This document shows positions 13,880-21,513 of a stretch of 55,664 bases of DNA, in pieces. Location of the stretch: positions 1-55,664 of IMG/VR virus record IMGVR_UViG_3300020020_000035; one strand, written 5' to 3'. The notes below the pieces were generated by a model. That model saw only the letters and a list, made by a program, of their open reading frames with translations. It was not told the origin of the DNA and ran no database searches. The DNA is from a virus. How positions within the stretch are numbered: position 1 is the first letter of the stretch; every line of letters starts with the position of its first letter. The translations under genes were made by a program, and so were the position numbers.

Positions 13880-14727
13880 TCACGAAAGAGACCGAGACCC
13901 CAACCTGCCGCGAACTCCCCCCCGATTTCGTCCTGCTCACCGGCAAGCACGAGACCGCCGAGAAAGGCCTGTGCCTCCTCGAGGCGACCGCATACCTGGC
14001 CGGCGAGCCACACACGGACCACCCGCTGTGCGCCTGCCCCGTCGTGGCCGCGTTCGGGCGCAGGCTCAACGATGCGATCACCGACGACGCCATCCGGACG
14101 CGGCTGCTCGGTTGGCGCGCGGCGCGACTGATCGGGACGAGGTCGACACGTGCCGTGGAGCGGCGGCGCGCGTGGGTCGCGGTCGACTGGGCGACCCGTG
14201 TTCATGCTCCGCTGTGGCTCGATGCGTCGCCGGAGTTGGCTGAGCACGCGGCTGCACTCAGGGCGCTCCCGGAAATCGTCGACAGGGCCAGCGCGGAACG
14301 GTCTGCCAAGGTCCGCGACGCGGCAAGATCCGCGGCGTGGGCCCTCCGAGCCGCGAAGCGCGAAGCGCTGAGCGGGAGCAAGCTAGCCTACGCCGCCGCC
14401 TACGCCGCCGCCTACGCCGCCGCCTACGCCGCCGCCGCCGCCGACGCCGACGCCGACGCCGCCTACGCCGCCGCCGCCGCCTACGCCGCCGCCTACGCCG
14501 CCGCCGCCGCCGCCGCCGACGCCGACGCCGACGCCGCCTACGCCGCCTACGCCGCCGACGCCGCCGCCTACGCCGCCGCCTACGCCGCCGCCGACGCCGC
14601 CGCCGACGCCGACGCCTACGCGCTGCGCTCGGCGGTGAAGGCGCGTCTCCGTGAGACGACAGAGCGCTCCTGGGCATCGGGTGCGGAGTGCATCGAGCGG
14701 ATGATCGCGGTCACGGGGACGCCATGA
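13876..14727 (+). CDS. Phage protein with Tyr/Ala/Asp repeat tract
   Basis: This 283-residue protein has a conserved N-terminal module, KGLCLLEATAYLAGEPHTDH then PLCACPVVAAFGRRLND, that I recognise from uncharacterised phage and actinobacterial proteins. A helical middle follows. Residues 172-248 are made only of Tyr, Ala and Asp in YAAA/DA units. The C-terminal 35 residues are normal and helical (LRSAVKARLRETTERSW). Relatives often carry similar alanine-rich periodic tracts. The tract probably forms a long helix with aromatic residues on one face. Function unknown. Confidence 0.8.
   Translation: MITKETETPTCRELPPDFVLLTGKHETAEKGLCLLEATAYLAGEPHTDHPLCACPVVAAFGRRLNDAITDDAIRTRLLGWRAARLIGTRSTRAVERRRAWVAVDWATRVHAPLWLDASPELAEHAAALRALPEIVDRASAERSAKVRDAARSAAWALRAAKREALSGSKLAYAAAYAAAYAAAYAAAAADADADAAYAAAAAYAAAYAAAAAAADADADAAYAAYAADAAAYAAAYAAADAAADADAYALRSAVKARLRETTERSWASGAECIERMIAVTGTP
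14389..14619 (+). repeat. TAC/GCC/GAC low-complexity repeat inside a gene
   Basis: Over 231 bases essentially only three codons occur: TAC, GCC and GAC. The recurrent unit is TACGCCGCCGCC, mixed with GACGCC. Exclusive use of one codon per amino acid points to recent growth by slippage or unequal exchange. All shifts keep the frame open. Confidence 0.9.
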
Positions 14728-15890
14728 TCTGCGCGCTCCGATTCGCCGCGGTCTTCGCCGTCCTGCTGCTGCCCCAGCTGGCGAGAGCGACGCCGATCGC
14801 GACCTACTACCAAACTACCGATGGCGACGACTGGAGCTCCGCCATTCACCGCGCTCAGGCACAGGGAGCCGTCCAGCTCGAGCTTGAGGCCAAGGCTTAC
14901 AACCTCGCGAAGACCGTCGAAATCTGCCGCCCGCTCCGCATCGTTGGCCAGGGCATCGGGGCCGCGCTCGCGAGCTCGTCGTTCCGCATCGCGAGGAAGA
15001 CGGCTTTCCGCGCCTGGTTCAAGAATCACGGATGCCCGATCGCTGGTCTCACCGCGGGCAACGGTGCGCTCGCGATGGAACACGTCGTCGTCTTCAACAC
15101 CGGCGGGCTGTCGCTCGAAGGCGAGGAGCCGTTCTATGGCCTCGATGCTCGCACGGCGCCGCGGCTCCACGACGTGTGGTTCCGCGGGTTCGTCCAGGGG
15201 ATCCGAATGGTGTGCGACGCCGCTAGCTCGGGAACCAATTGCAACACGTTCAGCATCACGCACAGCGGCACCGACCAGAACGAACACGCCGGGATCTATC
15301 TGCAGGGTGGCGACGTCAACGCGGGCCACCTGTTCGACGTGTCGGTGATCTCAAGTTGCTCGAAGGCCACGAAGTGGAAGCATCTCACGCACGCATGGTG
15401 CGCCAAGTACGCGACGCATCCGATCTGCACGGACCCGCATCTCCAGTGCGCCGGGTTTCTCGATCTGAGCTTCCTCGGGAACACCTACCTCGCGTGCTCC
15501 GCGGCATCGATGAACGGGAAAGCCGGGTACGCTTTCGGCGGCGCAAACCAGACGAACGCCGCGATCGGCATCTACGCCGAGAACGACACGATGCCTCAGT
15601 GGGCCGACGGGAGGAGCAACGTGGTGGGCGGCACGAACACGTTCTCGGGGTCAGCAGGCCAGTGGCATGGCGACGTGATGCCGTCGCTGCGGCTCGTGTA
15701 CTGGGATATCGAGTACAAGCTCGGCGCCGCAGCTGGCCAGGGCGTCGTGTGGTCGCTCAGCACGGCGGCAACGCGGACATGGCCGTGGCGGTACAAGGTC
15801 GACGCGCCGGGGAACATGTTTTTGGACGTCGGGAACCTGCCGCCGTTGAGGGGATATCTGCCATACGATCCGACGAAGGTGGCGCCGTGA
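14724..15890 (+). CDS. Secreted parallel beta-helix (pectate-lyase-like) protein
   Basis: This 388-residue protein has a signal peptide (residues 1-22, ALRFAAVFAVLLLPQLARA then TP). A repeat-like beta-helix body follows, with rungs such as PLRIVGQGIGAALASSSFRI, MEHVVVFNTGGLSLEG and GIYLQGGDVNAGHLFDVSVI. Several Cys pairs suggest disulfides in the cell envelope or outside. Such folds occur in polysaccharide lyases and tail spikes. Unlike the spikes, it is in the early operon and carries its own export signal. Start ATG 14724 overlaps the previous stop (ATGA). Enzyme activity is not shown. Confidence 0.78.
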   Translation: MICALRFAAVFAVLLLPQLARATPIATYYQTTDGDDWSSAIHRAQAQGAVQLELEAKAYNLAKTVEICRPLRIVGQGIGAALASSSFRIARKTAFRAWFKNHGCPIAGLTAGNGALAMEHVVVFNTGGLSLEGEEPFYGLDARTAPRLHDVWFRGFVQGIRMVCDAASSGTNCNTFSITHSGTDQNEHAGIYLQGGDVNAGHLFDVSVISSCSKATKWKHLTHAWCAKYATHPICTDPHLQCAGFLDLSFLGNTYLACSAASMNGKAGYAFGGANQTNAAIGIYAENDTMPQWADGRSNVVGGTNTFSGSAGQWHGDVMPSLRLVYWDIEYKLGAAAGQGVVWSLSTAATRTWPWRYKVDAPGNMFLDVGNLPPLRGYLPYDPTKVAP

Positions 15891-16111
15891 CGGAGCAGCT
15901 CTTCGATCTCTGCGTCATGCGCGGCGTGCGCGTGATGGGTACCTGGTGCTCACGGAGAGCGGAAGACCATGACCCGCCTCCTCATCTGGGCCGGCTCCTC
16001 GCCGTGGGTCGCGCTTCCGCTGGCCTACGCCGTCTGCCTCCCGCTGGTGCCGTGGATAGCGGCGTATCGGGTCACGTGCTGGATGGTGGGACATGCCTAG
16101 AAACCCGTTGA
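15887..16111 (+). CDS. Doubtful short gene overlapping a membrane peptide gene
   Basis: Starting at GTG 15887 (GTGA with the previous stop) this frame gives 74 residues. The first ~28 look plausible (TEQLFDLCVMRGVRVMGTWC) and the rest Arg/Pro-rich. It overlaps 15969-16100 in another frame. The pattern of operon overlaps favours a start here, but composition does not favour the 3' half. Confidence 0.3.
   Translation: MTEQLFDLCVMRGVRVMGTWCSRRAEDHDPPPHLGRLLAVGRASAGLRRLPPAGAVDSGVSGHVLDGGTCLETR
15969..16100 (+). CDS. 43-residue membrane protein
   Basis: ATG 15969, preceded by GGAGAG, opens a 43-residue frame that is almost wholly hydrophobic (LLIWAGSSPWVALPLAYAVC, then LPLVPWIAAY). This would be one or two membrane helices. 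The stop TAG overlaps the next gene start at 16093. Function unknown. Confidence 0.5.
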   Translation: MTRLLIWAGSSPWVALPLAYAVCLPLVPWIAAYRVTCWMVGHA

Positions 16112-16929
16112 ACCCGAGGCCGCGATACGCGGTGACCCCCGGCACGAGATTTCACCGTCTCCTGGTGACGCCCAGAACGGCGCGGCTACCCGGTGGCCAC
16201 AAGGCGTGGGTCTGCGAATGCGACTGCGGCAACGAGTGCCTGCGCAGACCTAGAGAGCTTCTCACCGGAGACAGTCGTTCGTGCGGATGCTCACGGACAG
16301 AATCTTTCTCGCGGACGTGGCGAGAAAAGATGGCAAGTCGTCCCCCTGTGAAACGCAAAAAGACGCCGGAGTACCAGGTGTGGACGTCCGCCAAGGGGCG
16401 ATGCTCCCGGAAGAACGGCAAGTACTGGAACCGCTACGGAGGCCGCGGCATCGCCATGTGTGACAAGTGGCGAAGGTCGTTCGGCGCTTTTCTCGCCGAC
16501 ATGGGGCGCCGCCCATCTCCGCAACACTCACTCGATCGCATCAACAACGATGGCAACTACGAGCCTGGGAATTGTCGCTGGGCGACACGGCGCGAACAGA
16601 TGCAGAATCGGTCAGACAACTCCAGGGTGACCATCGGTGGCGAGACACTCGTGGTCACCGAGTGGACGCGACGGCTTGGTATCTACGAGCATCTCGCCGC
16701 GGTGTATCGCCGCATTCACCACGGATGGGACCCGGTCAAGGCCCTGAAAACTCCGTTCCAAATCTCCCGGCCCAGGACACAATTTGTTCACGACGGGATA
16801 GTTGGCTTGCCGGCGATTGCCGAGGCGAAAGGAATGAGTATGTGCACGCTTCGTGTGCGACTGAGGCGCGGCTGGAGTCTAGATCGCGCGGCGACCACAC
16901 CGGTTGCCAGAAAGAAGAGGGCAGCGTGA
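16093..16929 (+). CDS. Full-length AP2-like YGGRGI-family protein
   Basis: This is the longest of the three relatives, at 278 residues. It has an N-terminal zinc part (WVCECDCGNECLRRPREL, then SRSCGC), typical of phage AP2-type proteins. The core is TPEYQVWTSAKGRC, NRYGGRGIAMCDKW, ADMGRRPSPQHSLDRI and GNYEPGNCRWATRREQ. Two helical modules follow (TEWTRRLGIYEHLAAVYRRI and IAEAKGMSMCTLRVRLRRGW). It is probably a sequence-specific DNA-binding, perhaps homing, protein. It starts at ATG 16093 and overlaps the previous gene. Confidence 0.83.
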   Translation: MPRNPLNPRPRYAVTPGTRFHRLLVTPRTARLPGGHKAWVCECDCGNECLRRPRELLTGDSRSCGCSRTESFSRTWREKMASRPPVKRKKTPEYQVWTSAKGRCSRKNGKYWNRYGGRGIAMCDKWRRSFGAFLADMGRRPSPQHSLDRINNDGNYEPGNCRWATRREQMQNRSDNSRVTIGGETLVVTEWTRRLGIYEHLAAVYRRIHHGWDPVKALKTPFQISRPRTQFVHDGIVGLPAIAEAKGMSMCTLRVRLRRGWSLDRAATTPVARKKRAA

Positions 16930-17393
16930 GAACGAGGATCATCTCGCCGCGCGTCGAGCCGCCGAAGGACAGGGCTGTGTTTTGGATGTCTGAACAGGGC
17001 CCGTTCGAGCAAGGGCAGGTCGCTATCGAGCGCCCCGAATGGGCGACACACTGGTGTACTTTGCCGAGTATCGACGGCACCCAATCCGGTCCCGTCCACT
17101 CGCTGGAGGCGCAGGAGCTGCCGGAGGATAGCGTGGACATCGATATCCGCATTCGCGGCCGATGGTTCGAGGGTTTCTACGACGCGCCCAAAAAGCAGTG
17201 GTTCGTCCACAAGCCGTGCGGCGGCGTCGAGGAGCGTCACCCCGACGCCTGGCGCCCTCTCGACGAGCCGGGGGATGCGGAGCTGCTGGATGCGGCGAGG
17301 GCGCATCTGGAAGATGAGCGCCGAAGGAACCGCGACACGTCGCCGTCTTTTCACGCGCTAGCTGAGTTGGTTGCGCGAAGGAGCGGCAAGTGA
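16926..17393 (+). CDS. Hypothetical early protein
   Basis: This 155-residue protein starts at GTG 16926 (GTGA). It has a beta-rich first half (VDIDIRIRGRWFEGFYDAPK) and a helical, charged C-terminus. No family recognised. Confidence 0.65.
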   Translation: MRTRIISPRVEPPKDRAVFWMSEQGPFEQGQVAIERPEWATHWCTLPSIDGTQSGPVHSLEAQELPEDSVDIDIRIRGRWFEGFYDAPKKQWFVHKPCGGVEERHPDAWRPLDEPGDAELLDAARAHLEDERRRNRDTSPSFHALAELVARRSGK

Positions 17394-17527
17394 CCTGGCT
17401 CACCCGCATGCGCTGCTGGTTCGGGTTCCACGAGACACGTTCGCGCCACATCTACGCGCCGCGCACAATCAAGTGCCGCTACTGCGATCACTGGGTGGCG
17501 AATCGACCTGAAAGGAGCGGCAAGTGA
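17390..17527 (+). CDS. 45-residue zinc-ribbon-like protein
   Basis: GTG 17390 overlaps the previous stop (GTGA), and the frame ends at TGA 17525-17527, overlapping the next GTG. It holds one visible CxxC pair (IKCRYCDHW) and a His/Trp-rich N-terminal half. The perfect fit between overlapping neighbours supports it. Confidence 0.6.
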   Translation: MTWLTRMRCWFGFHETRSRHIYAPRTIKCRYCDHWVANRPERSGK

Positions 17528-17964
17528 CGGACGCGAAGACAGCGGAAGCGGACCGAGATGACCGAAAGCGCGCGCGCGAGATTGTCGACTCGGAGGACCT
17601 TGAGCCGCTGGAGGACAGGGCCATTTGGGCACTCGTGGACCGGGTGCAGGCTGCCCTCGCGGCCGAGCGGGAGGCGTGCCGTCTGGATGTCGAGGCCGTG
17701 GCGTGTCAGCCGCGGTGGAGCGACGAGGGGCTGGAAGCACTCGGAGAGGCTGAATTCCGCATCCGTTCCCGCGGCACCGCGACGCCGGCTCGAGGCATTC
17801 CCACCGGCGGCGGAACGCGGAACTGCATGCCCGTCGAACCCGCTCCCGATGCGCTGCTCGATGCTGCTCGCGAAGCGGTCGACGTCTGGAAGCGGAGCGG
17901 GTACTGGGATGCCGACGCAATGGATCGGCTCGCCGACGCCGTCGCCGCCAGGGGGTCACGGTGA
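17524..17964 (+). CDS. Hypothetical helical early protein
   Basis: This 146-residue acidic helical protein (LEDRAIWALVDRVQAALAAE) starts at GTG 17524. Its C-terminal helix repeats a DAAREAVDVWKRSGYW pattern. No family recognised. It is coupled to both neighbours by GTGA overlaps. Confidence 0.62.
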   Translation: MTDAKTAEADRDDRKRAREIVDSEDLEPLEDRAIWALVDRVQAALAAEREACRLDVEAVACQPRWSDEGLEALGEAEFRIRSRGTATPARGIPTGGGTRNCMPVEPAPDALLDAAREAVDVWKRSGYWDADAMDRLADAVAARGSR

Positions 17965-18161
17965 TGCCAGTCTACGCCGGAGCCACGAACGAACACGGGG
18001 CGAAGTGGGCTTGCATCGTCGCGTCACTCGATGCGTCGGTTGTGCTCCACTACCTGTTCCGTCCGCGCGGGCACTTGTCGCGCAAAGAGGAGCGGCGCCT
18101 CGTGTCGGCAATCAACGCCGTGCAGTTGTTCGCGCGTAAGGTCGCCAGGGGGTCACGGTGA
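17961..18161 (+). CDS. Small hypothetical protein
   Basis: This 66-residue basic protein starts at GTG 17961 (ATG at 17964 is an alternative). It has a beta-then-helix look (KWACIVASLDASVVLHYLF). No family recognised. Confidence 0.58.
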   Translation: MMPVYAGATNEHGAKWACIVASLDASVVLHYLFRPRGHLSRKEERRLVSAINAVQLFARKVARGSR

Positions 18162-18346
18162 GCGACTCCCGCGACGGATGGTGGCGTGTCAGCGGCCCCA
18201 AGTGGACCTTCGGCGTTCGCGTGCGCTCTGCCGTAGTGGTCGACGCGGCGAACATCTCCAGGACGTGGATCGGTAAGCCGGCGGGAGATTGCCTCAGATG
18301 GTGGAAAGCGAAGGGCGGCGACAGTTTCATCAAGGTGGCACCATGA
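18158..18346 (+). CDS. Small Trp-rich hypothetical protein
   Basis: This 62-residue protein starts at GTG 18158 (GTGA). It has five Trp residues and a basic, beta-rich pattern (WTFGVRVRSAVVVDAANI). No family recognised. Confidence 0.57.
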   Translation: MSDSRDGWWRVSGPKWTFGVRVRSAVVVDAANISRTWIGKPAGDCLRWWKAKGGDSFIKVAP

Positions 18347-18759
18347 CCGCCCCCATCTGCCCCCATCGCCGCTGGACCCGCGAGGCCACGCAATACCGCT
18401 GCGTCTACTGCGGGGAGACGATGGCGCTGGGGGAGGCGGAGACGGAGCCGGTAGTGGATATGACAGGACAGCAAGGAGTGGGACGCATGCCGGAAGTGAA
18501 GTTGCCGACAACGGAAGAGCTGGACCGCATCGCGTGGCACGTGGCGGATTGGGCCGCCGACTCGATGCCGCGAGAGTTCGTGGAGAGGCTCTTGCCAGCC
18601 GCGAGGGAGGCCATCCGGCTCAAGGAAGAGCATGCGCTGCTCGGGCGCCTCTGGACGCGCATCGGCGGGGTAAACGGTGACCCGCGCAGCTCGGAAAACT
18701 TGGCGCTGATTGCGTTGCTCGACGCCATCGCCGAAGAGGCGGGGAAGGGGGCGAGGTGA
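18343..18759 (+). CDS. Hypothetical protein with N-terminal zinc site
   Basis: This 138-residue protein starts at ATG 18343 (ATGA). Residues 6-24 (CPHRRW...YRCVYCG) form a likely CxxH/CxxC zinc ribbon; the rest is helical. No family recognised. Confidence 0.6.
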   Translation: MTAPICPHRRWTREATQYRCVYCGETMALGEAETEPVVDMTGQQGVGRMPEVKLPTTEELDRIAWHVADWAADSMPREFVERLLPAAREAIRLKEEHALLGRLWTRIGGVNGDPRSSENLALIALLDAIAEEAGKGAR

Positions 18760-19115
18760 CCCACTACGCCAAACGCGACGCCATCGACCTCGAGCCGCAT
18801 TATTCGAAACACGTCGGGGCGATGACTCGGGAGGCGCTGCACAGCAAGGCGGACATCGCGGCGGAGCTGGCGTGGAGGGATGCGCGGATTGCCGACTTGG
18901 AGACGAAGCTCCGGGTCTGCTCCGAGCAGTTCGACGCTGTCGCGGGGATGAACGACGAGAACGTGCGGCTGGCGGGGATGGTGGCGGAGCTTCGTGGCTC
19001 CCTGCTCAAGGCAACGTCGATAGTGACCAGCTTTGACTCGATGGGCTCGTACATAGACGAACGCCTCGAGTGGGGAGAGCGTCTCCGCGAGACGGCGCCG
19101 AAGGAGACCCCATGA
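18756..19115 (+). CDS. Coiled-coil early protein
   Basis: This 119-residue protein starts at GTG 18756 (GTGA). Residues 30-90 form a coiled coil (ADIAAELAWRDARIADLETK). The end ETAPKETP resembles the AAPKETE near the end of the next gene product, suggesting shared ancestry. No function recognised. Confidence 0.6.
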   Translation: MTHYAKRDAIDLEPHYSKHVGAMTREALHSKADIAAELAWRDARIADLETKLRVCSEQFDAVAGMNDENVRLAGMVAELRGSLLKATSIVTSFDSMGSYIDERLEWGERLRETAPKETP

Positions 19116-20122
19116 CTATCCCCTGCCCACACGACGACTGCGAGGGCATCCTGCTTGCGAGCCAGGACGGCCACCACTACTGCGGCCGGTGCATGCGCTG
19201 TGTCGGCGTGGATACGGTGCACTGCGCCGCGCAGAAGCGGGAAGCCTCCCTCACCGCCGAACGCGACGCGCTGAAAACAGAATTGGCCGCCACCAAGACG
19301 AAGGGCTCCGGAGCCGCTGGGTACGTAGCAGGCCTCGAGGCGGACCGACGGAAGCTTGGTCACATTCGAGACGCGCTCACTAGTGCCGGTCGATTCGCTG
19401 GCTTCAGTGGTGTGGTTGACGACTGTCGCGGAATCATCGCCGAACGCGACGCGCTTGCTGCCCGCTTCGACAGCGAAGGAACGTCGCTGGACATGATTGG
19501 GTCGAACCTGAAATGGCAGGAGAGGTGCGACGAACTCAGCCAGCGGTGCGGTGACCTGAAGCGCGAGCTCGCCTCCGCCGAATCCGCCCGCGACCTGGCC
19601 GTGGCGAAGTTGGGAGAGGTAATTCAGCGTCGTGACCGAGGCCTGGAGCGCAATGCTCTCCTGGAGCAGGCCGTCGCGTGGCTACGGAAGCGGGGCAACG
19701 TGCTCGAGAACGAGGCAACGGAGTGGGTTCAGCGGTACCGGTCCCTGCATTTCGCCTACGACCGCAGGGTCAAGCAGCTAACAGCCGCCGAGCAAGCCCT
19801 TCGCGCGCTGAGGGGGGCGTGTCGCGAGGCCGTCAAGTACGCCCAGCCCGCCGTGTCGGGCGCGTGCTCGAACCACAACGGCAACAGGTGCGGCTCGTGC
19901 GAGTTATGCGTGGCGGACGACGCGCTCGACACGCTGTCGGAAGTGCTCGCCGACGCTGCGCCGAAGGAGACGGAGAACAAGATAACGCCGTGCCCGAAGT
20001 GCGGCGTTCCTGGCGAGTCGTGCCGCGAAGACACGGAGCTCGAATGCCCGGAATGCAGATGCGAATGGACGGAGATCGAGCCTTCACTCGACTCCTATCG
20101 CGACGGGGGTGGAGAGCCGTGA
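19112..20122 (+). CDS. Long coiled-coil protein flanked by zinc fingers
   Basis: This 336-residue protein starts at ATG 19112 (ATGA). An N-terminal zinc part (CPHDDCEGILL, then YCGRCMRC) is followed by a coiled coil over about residues 45-250. Then come a Cys cluster (CSNHNGNRCGSCELC) and a C-terminal zinc ribbon (CPKCGVPGESC ... CPECRCEW). It looks like a zinc-tethered rod or scaffold. No known family was identified. Confidence 0.68.
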   Translation: MTIPCPHDDCEGILLASQDGHHYCGRCMRCVGVDTVHCAAQKREASLTAERDALKTELAATKTKGSGAAGYVAGLEADRRKLGHIRDALTSAGRFAGFSGVVDDCRGIIAERDALAARFDSEGTSLDMIGSNLKWQERCDELSQRCGDLKRELASAESARDLAVAKLGEVIQRRDRGLERNALLEQAVAWLRKRGNVLENEATEWVQRYRSLHFAYDRRVKQLTAAEQALRALRGACREAVKYAQPAVSGACSNHNGNRCGSCELCVADDALDTLSEVLADAAPKETENKITPCPKCGVPGESCREDTELECPECRCEWTEIEPSLDSYRDGGGEP

Positions 20123-20550
20123 AGACCAAACCCCGCCGCTACGCCGAAGGGACGAGCGTCTCCGTCGCGTCGACCCGCGAGGAACTGGAGCGACTCGTCC
20201 GCACCCACGGCGCCAGCGGCTTCGCGTCCTCGTGGGACCGCGACAGATATACGATCATGTTCGAGCTACGTGGCCGCCGAGTCCGGTTCGACGTCCAGGC
20301 CCCGAGCGCGAAGGAGTACCGCGAGCAGAAGAAGTGGGAGGCCGAGGAGCGGCGACGATGGCGCGCGTTGCTGCTCATCCTGAAGGCCAAGCTCGAACTG
20401 GTCTCAAGCGGTGACACGGACTTCGAGGCGGAGTTCCTCGCGAACCTCGTGATCGCGGGTGGGCAGACGGTGGGCTCGCGGCTGCTCCCGACGCTGACCG
20501 AGGTGCTCGACACGGGGAAGATGCCGCTGATGCTGGGCGGCGGCGCTTGA
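20119..20550 (+). CDS. Conserved phage protein (YAEGTSVxV family)
   Basis: This 143-residue protein begins RRYAEGTSVSVASTREELER then LVRTHGASGF, a pattern I recognise from uncharacterised phage proteins of this size. A beta hairpin (YTIMFELRGRRVRFDVQAP) and a long charged helix follow. Start GTG 20119 (GTGA). No function is known. Confidence 0.75.
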   Translation: MKTKPRRYAEGTSVSVASTREELERLVRTHGASGFASSWDRDRYTIMFELRGRRVRFDVQAPSAKEYREQKKWEAEERRRWRALLLILKAKLELVSSGDTDFEAEFLANLVIAGGQTVGSRLLPTLTEVLDTGKMPLMLGGGA

Positions 20551-20633
20551 CCGACTGGCCCCTCATCGCGCTCGGGTTCGTGCCGCTGGGGGTGGTGGCG
20601 ATGTGGATCGCCGTGATGATGGGAGACAAGTGA
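20547..20633 (+). CDS. 28-residue membrane peptide
   Basis: TTG 20547 overlaps the previous TGA. The peptide is one hydrophobic helix (WPLIALGFVPLGVVAMWIAV) ending MMGDK, and its stop overlaps the GTG of the next membrane gene. The fit between two overlapping genes supports it despite its size. Confidence 0.5.
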   Translation: MTDWPLIALGFVPLGVVAMWIAVMMGDK

Positions 20634-20881
20634 CCGCCGTCCTCACCGTCTATTGCGTCGTCACCGCGACCATCTTCGGGCTCTACGTCCTAGCGCAGAC
20701 CGTCGACCCGCCTGAGCGGCCGTGGCTGGCCGCGCTGATCGTCGGGGTCGTCGCGGTGCTGTGGGGGCCGATCGCCGTGGTGGGCGTCGTGGTGCTCGTG
20801 CTCGCCGGTGGCGTCGAGGCGTGGCTTCGGTGGGATGAGAGGCGACGGGGTTTCCCGCAATCGACCGAGCGTCGCGAATAA
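20630..20881 (+). CDS. Small two-helix membrane protein
   Basis: This 83-residue protein starts at GTG 20630 (GTGA). Two strongly hydrophobic helices (VLTVYCVVTATIFGLYVLA and LAALIVGVVAVLWGPIAVVG continuing) are followed by a basic tail. It is the last gene of the long early operon. Function unknown; a holin-like or exclusion role is possible. Confidence 0.65.
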   Translation: MTAVLTVYCVVTATIFGLYVLAQTVDPPERPWLAALIVGVVAVLWGPIAVVGVVVLVLAGGVEAWLRWDERRRGFPQSTERRE

Positions 20882-20890
20882 ACGTGGACA

Positions 20891-20896
20891 TATAAT
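20891..20896 (+). promoter_or_regulatory. Consensus -10 box TATAAT
   Basis: A perfect TATAAT in this GC-rich sequence sits 10 bp after the early operon's last stop. No good -35 box was seen, so an activator may be needed. It would drive the small 20984-21725 unit. Confidence 0.45.
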
Positions 20897-20913
20897 GCCC
20901 ATCGGCTAGAGTC

Positions 20914-20920
20914 AGGAGGT
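20914..20920 (+). promoter_or_regulatory. Orphan Shine-Dalgarno AGGAGGT
   Basis: A perfect ribosome binding sequence with no start codon in the next 15 bases; the nearest ATG is about 30 bases on, inside a hairpin. It may bind ribosomes for control of the leader. Confidence 0.35.
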
Positions 20921-20931
20921 CGCAACGAAAC

Positions 20932-20961
20932 GGCCCCGCGACACGGCAAATGTCCGGGGCC
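20932..20961 (+). promoter_or_regulatory. Strong leader hairpin
   Basis: GGCCCCG pairs with CGGGGCC and GACA with TGTC (one bulged C, 7-base loop). It is either a terminator for the upstream operon lacking a T-run or a leader structure for the 20984 gene, whose own SD (AGAGAGGA) lies after it. Confidence 0.5.
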
Positions 20962-20983
20962 AGACCACAGAGAGGATTCTCCG

Positions 20984-21241
20984 ATGGCAACCAAGACGTA
21001 CCAGATCACGCAGTCCGAAGCTCGCGCCCAGTTCATCGCCGCAAACAACGCGGGCCGGGGCTACGCGCCGTACCGGGATGCCCCGGGCGTCGACACGATC
21101 GACGCCGCGATCGTCGCGTTCGAAGCCGACGACTGGAACGTCCTTGAGCGCGGCGAGGTGACCGTGCTGCAGAGCGAGGATGGCGACGTCGTGCTGCTCG
21201 GCGACGCGAACGGGCCGTGGGCTGTCGAGGCCACGTCGTGA
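20984..21241 (+). CDS. Small hypothetical protein
   Basis: This 85-residue acidic alpha/beta protein has a clear SD (AGAGAGGA) before ATG 20984. It heads a three-gene unit after a TATAAT box and hairpin. No family recognised (QSEARAQFIAANNAGRGYAP). Confidence 0.65.
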   Translation: MATKTYQITQSEARAQFIAANNAGRGYAPYRDAPGVDTIDAAIVAFEADDWNVLERGEVTVLQSEDGDVVLLGDANGPWAVEATS

Positions 21242-21513
21242 GCCGCAGCGTCACGGTCACCGTCACCGCGAACCCAGACGAGGACGACTGCCTCGCCGCC
21301 GCTGAACGGGAGTACATCTCCGAGCATCCCGAGCTCCGCGGCTACGACCTCTCGCCTCGCTGGACGGACGAGGACGACCGCGAGACGGTGGACCTCACCG
21401 TGCCGGCGTGGGTCGTCGAGCCGCGCGATCTCGCCGATGAAGCCGCCTGCCGCGCGGATCACGAGTACGACCAGCGGCGGGATGACGAGCGGATGGGCCT
21501 GTGGGACGAGTGA
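21238..21513 (+). CDS. Small acidic hypothetical protein
   Basis: This 91-residue protein starts at GTG 21238 (GTGA). Strands at the start (VTVTVTANPDEDD) and a very acidic body suggest a nucleic-acid-mimic or protein-binding role, but nothing is recognised. Confidence 0.58.
   Translation: MSRSVTVTVTANPDEDDCLAAAEREYISEHPELRGYDLSPRWTDEDDRETVDLTVPAWVVEPRDLADEAACRADHEYDQRRDDERMGLWDE

Noticed and set aside
14389-14619. CRISPR array
   Set aside because: The repeats are 6-12 bp in-frame codon units with no spacers.
14258-14677. A poly-arginine frame opposite the Tyr/Ala/Asp tract
   Set aside because: It is the mechanical complement of GCC/TAC/GAC codons and not a real protein.
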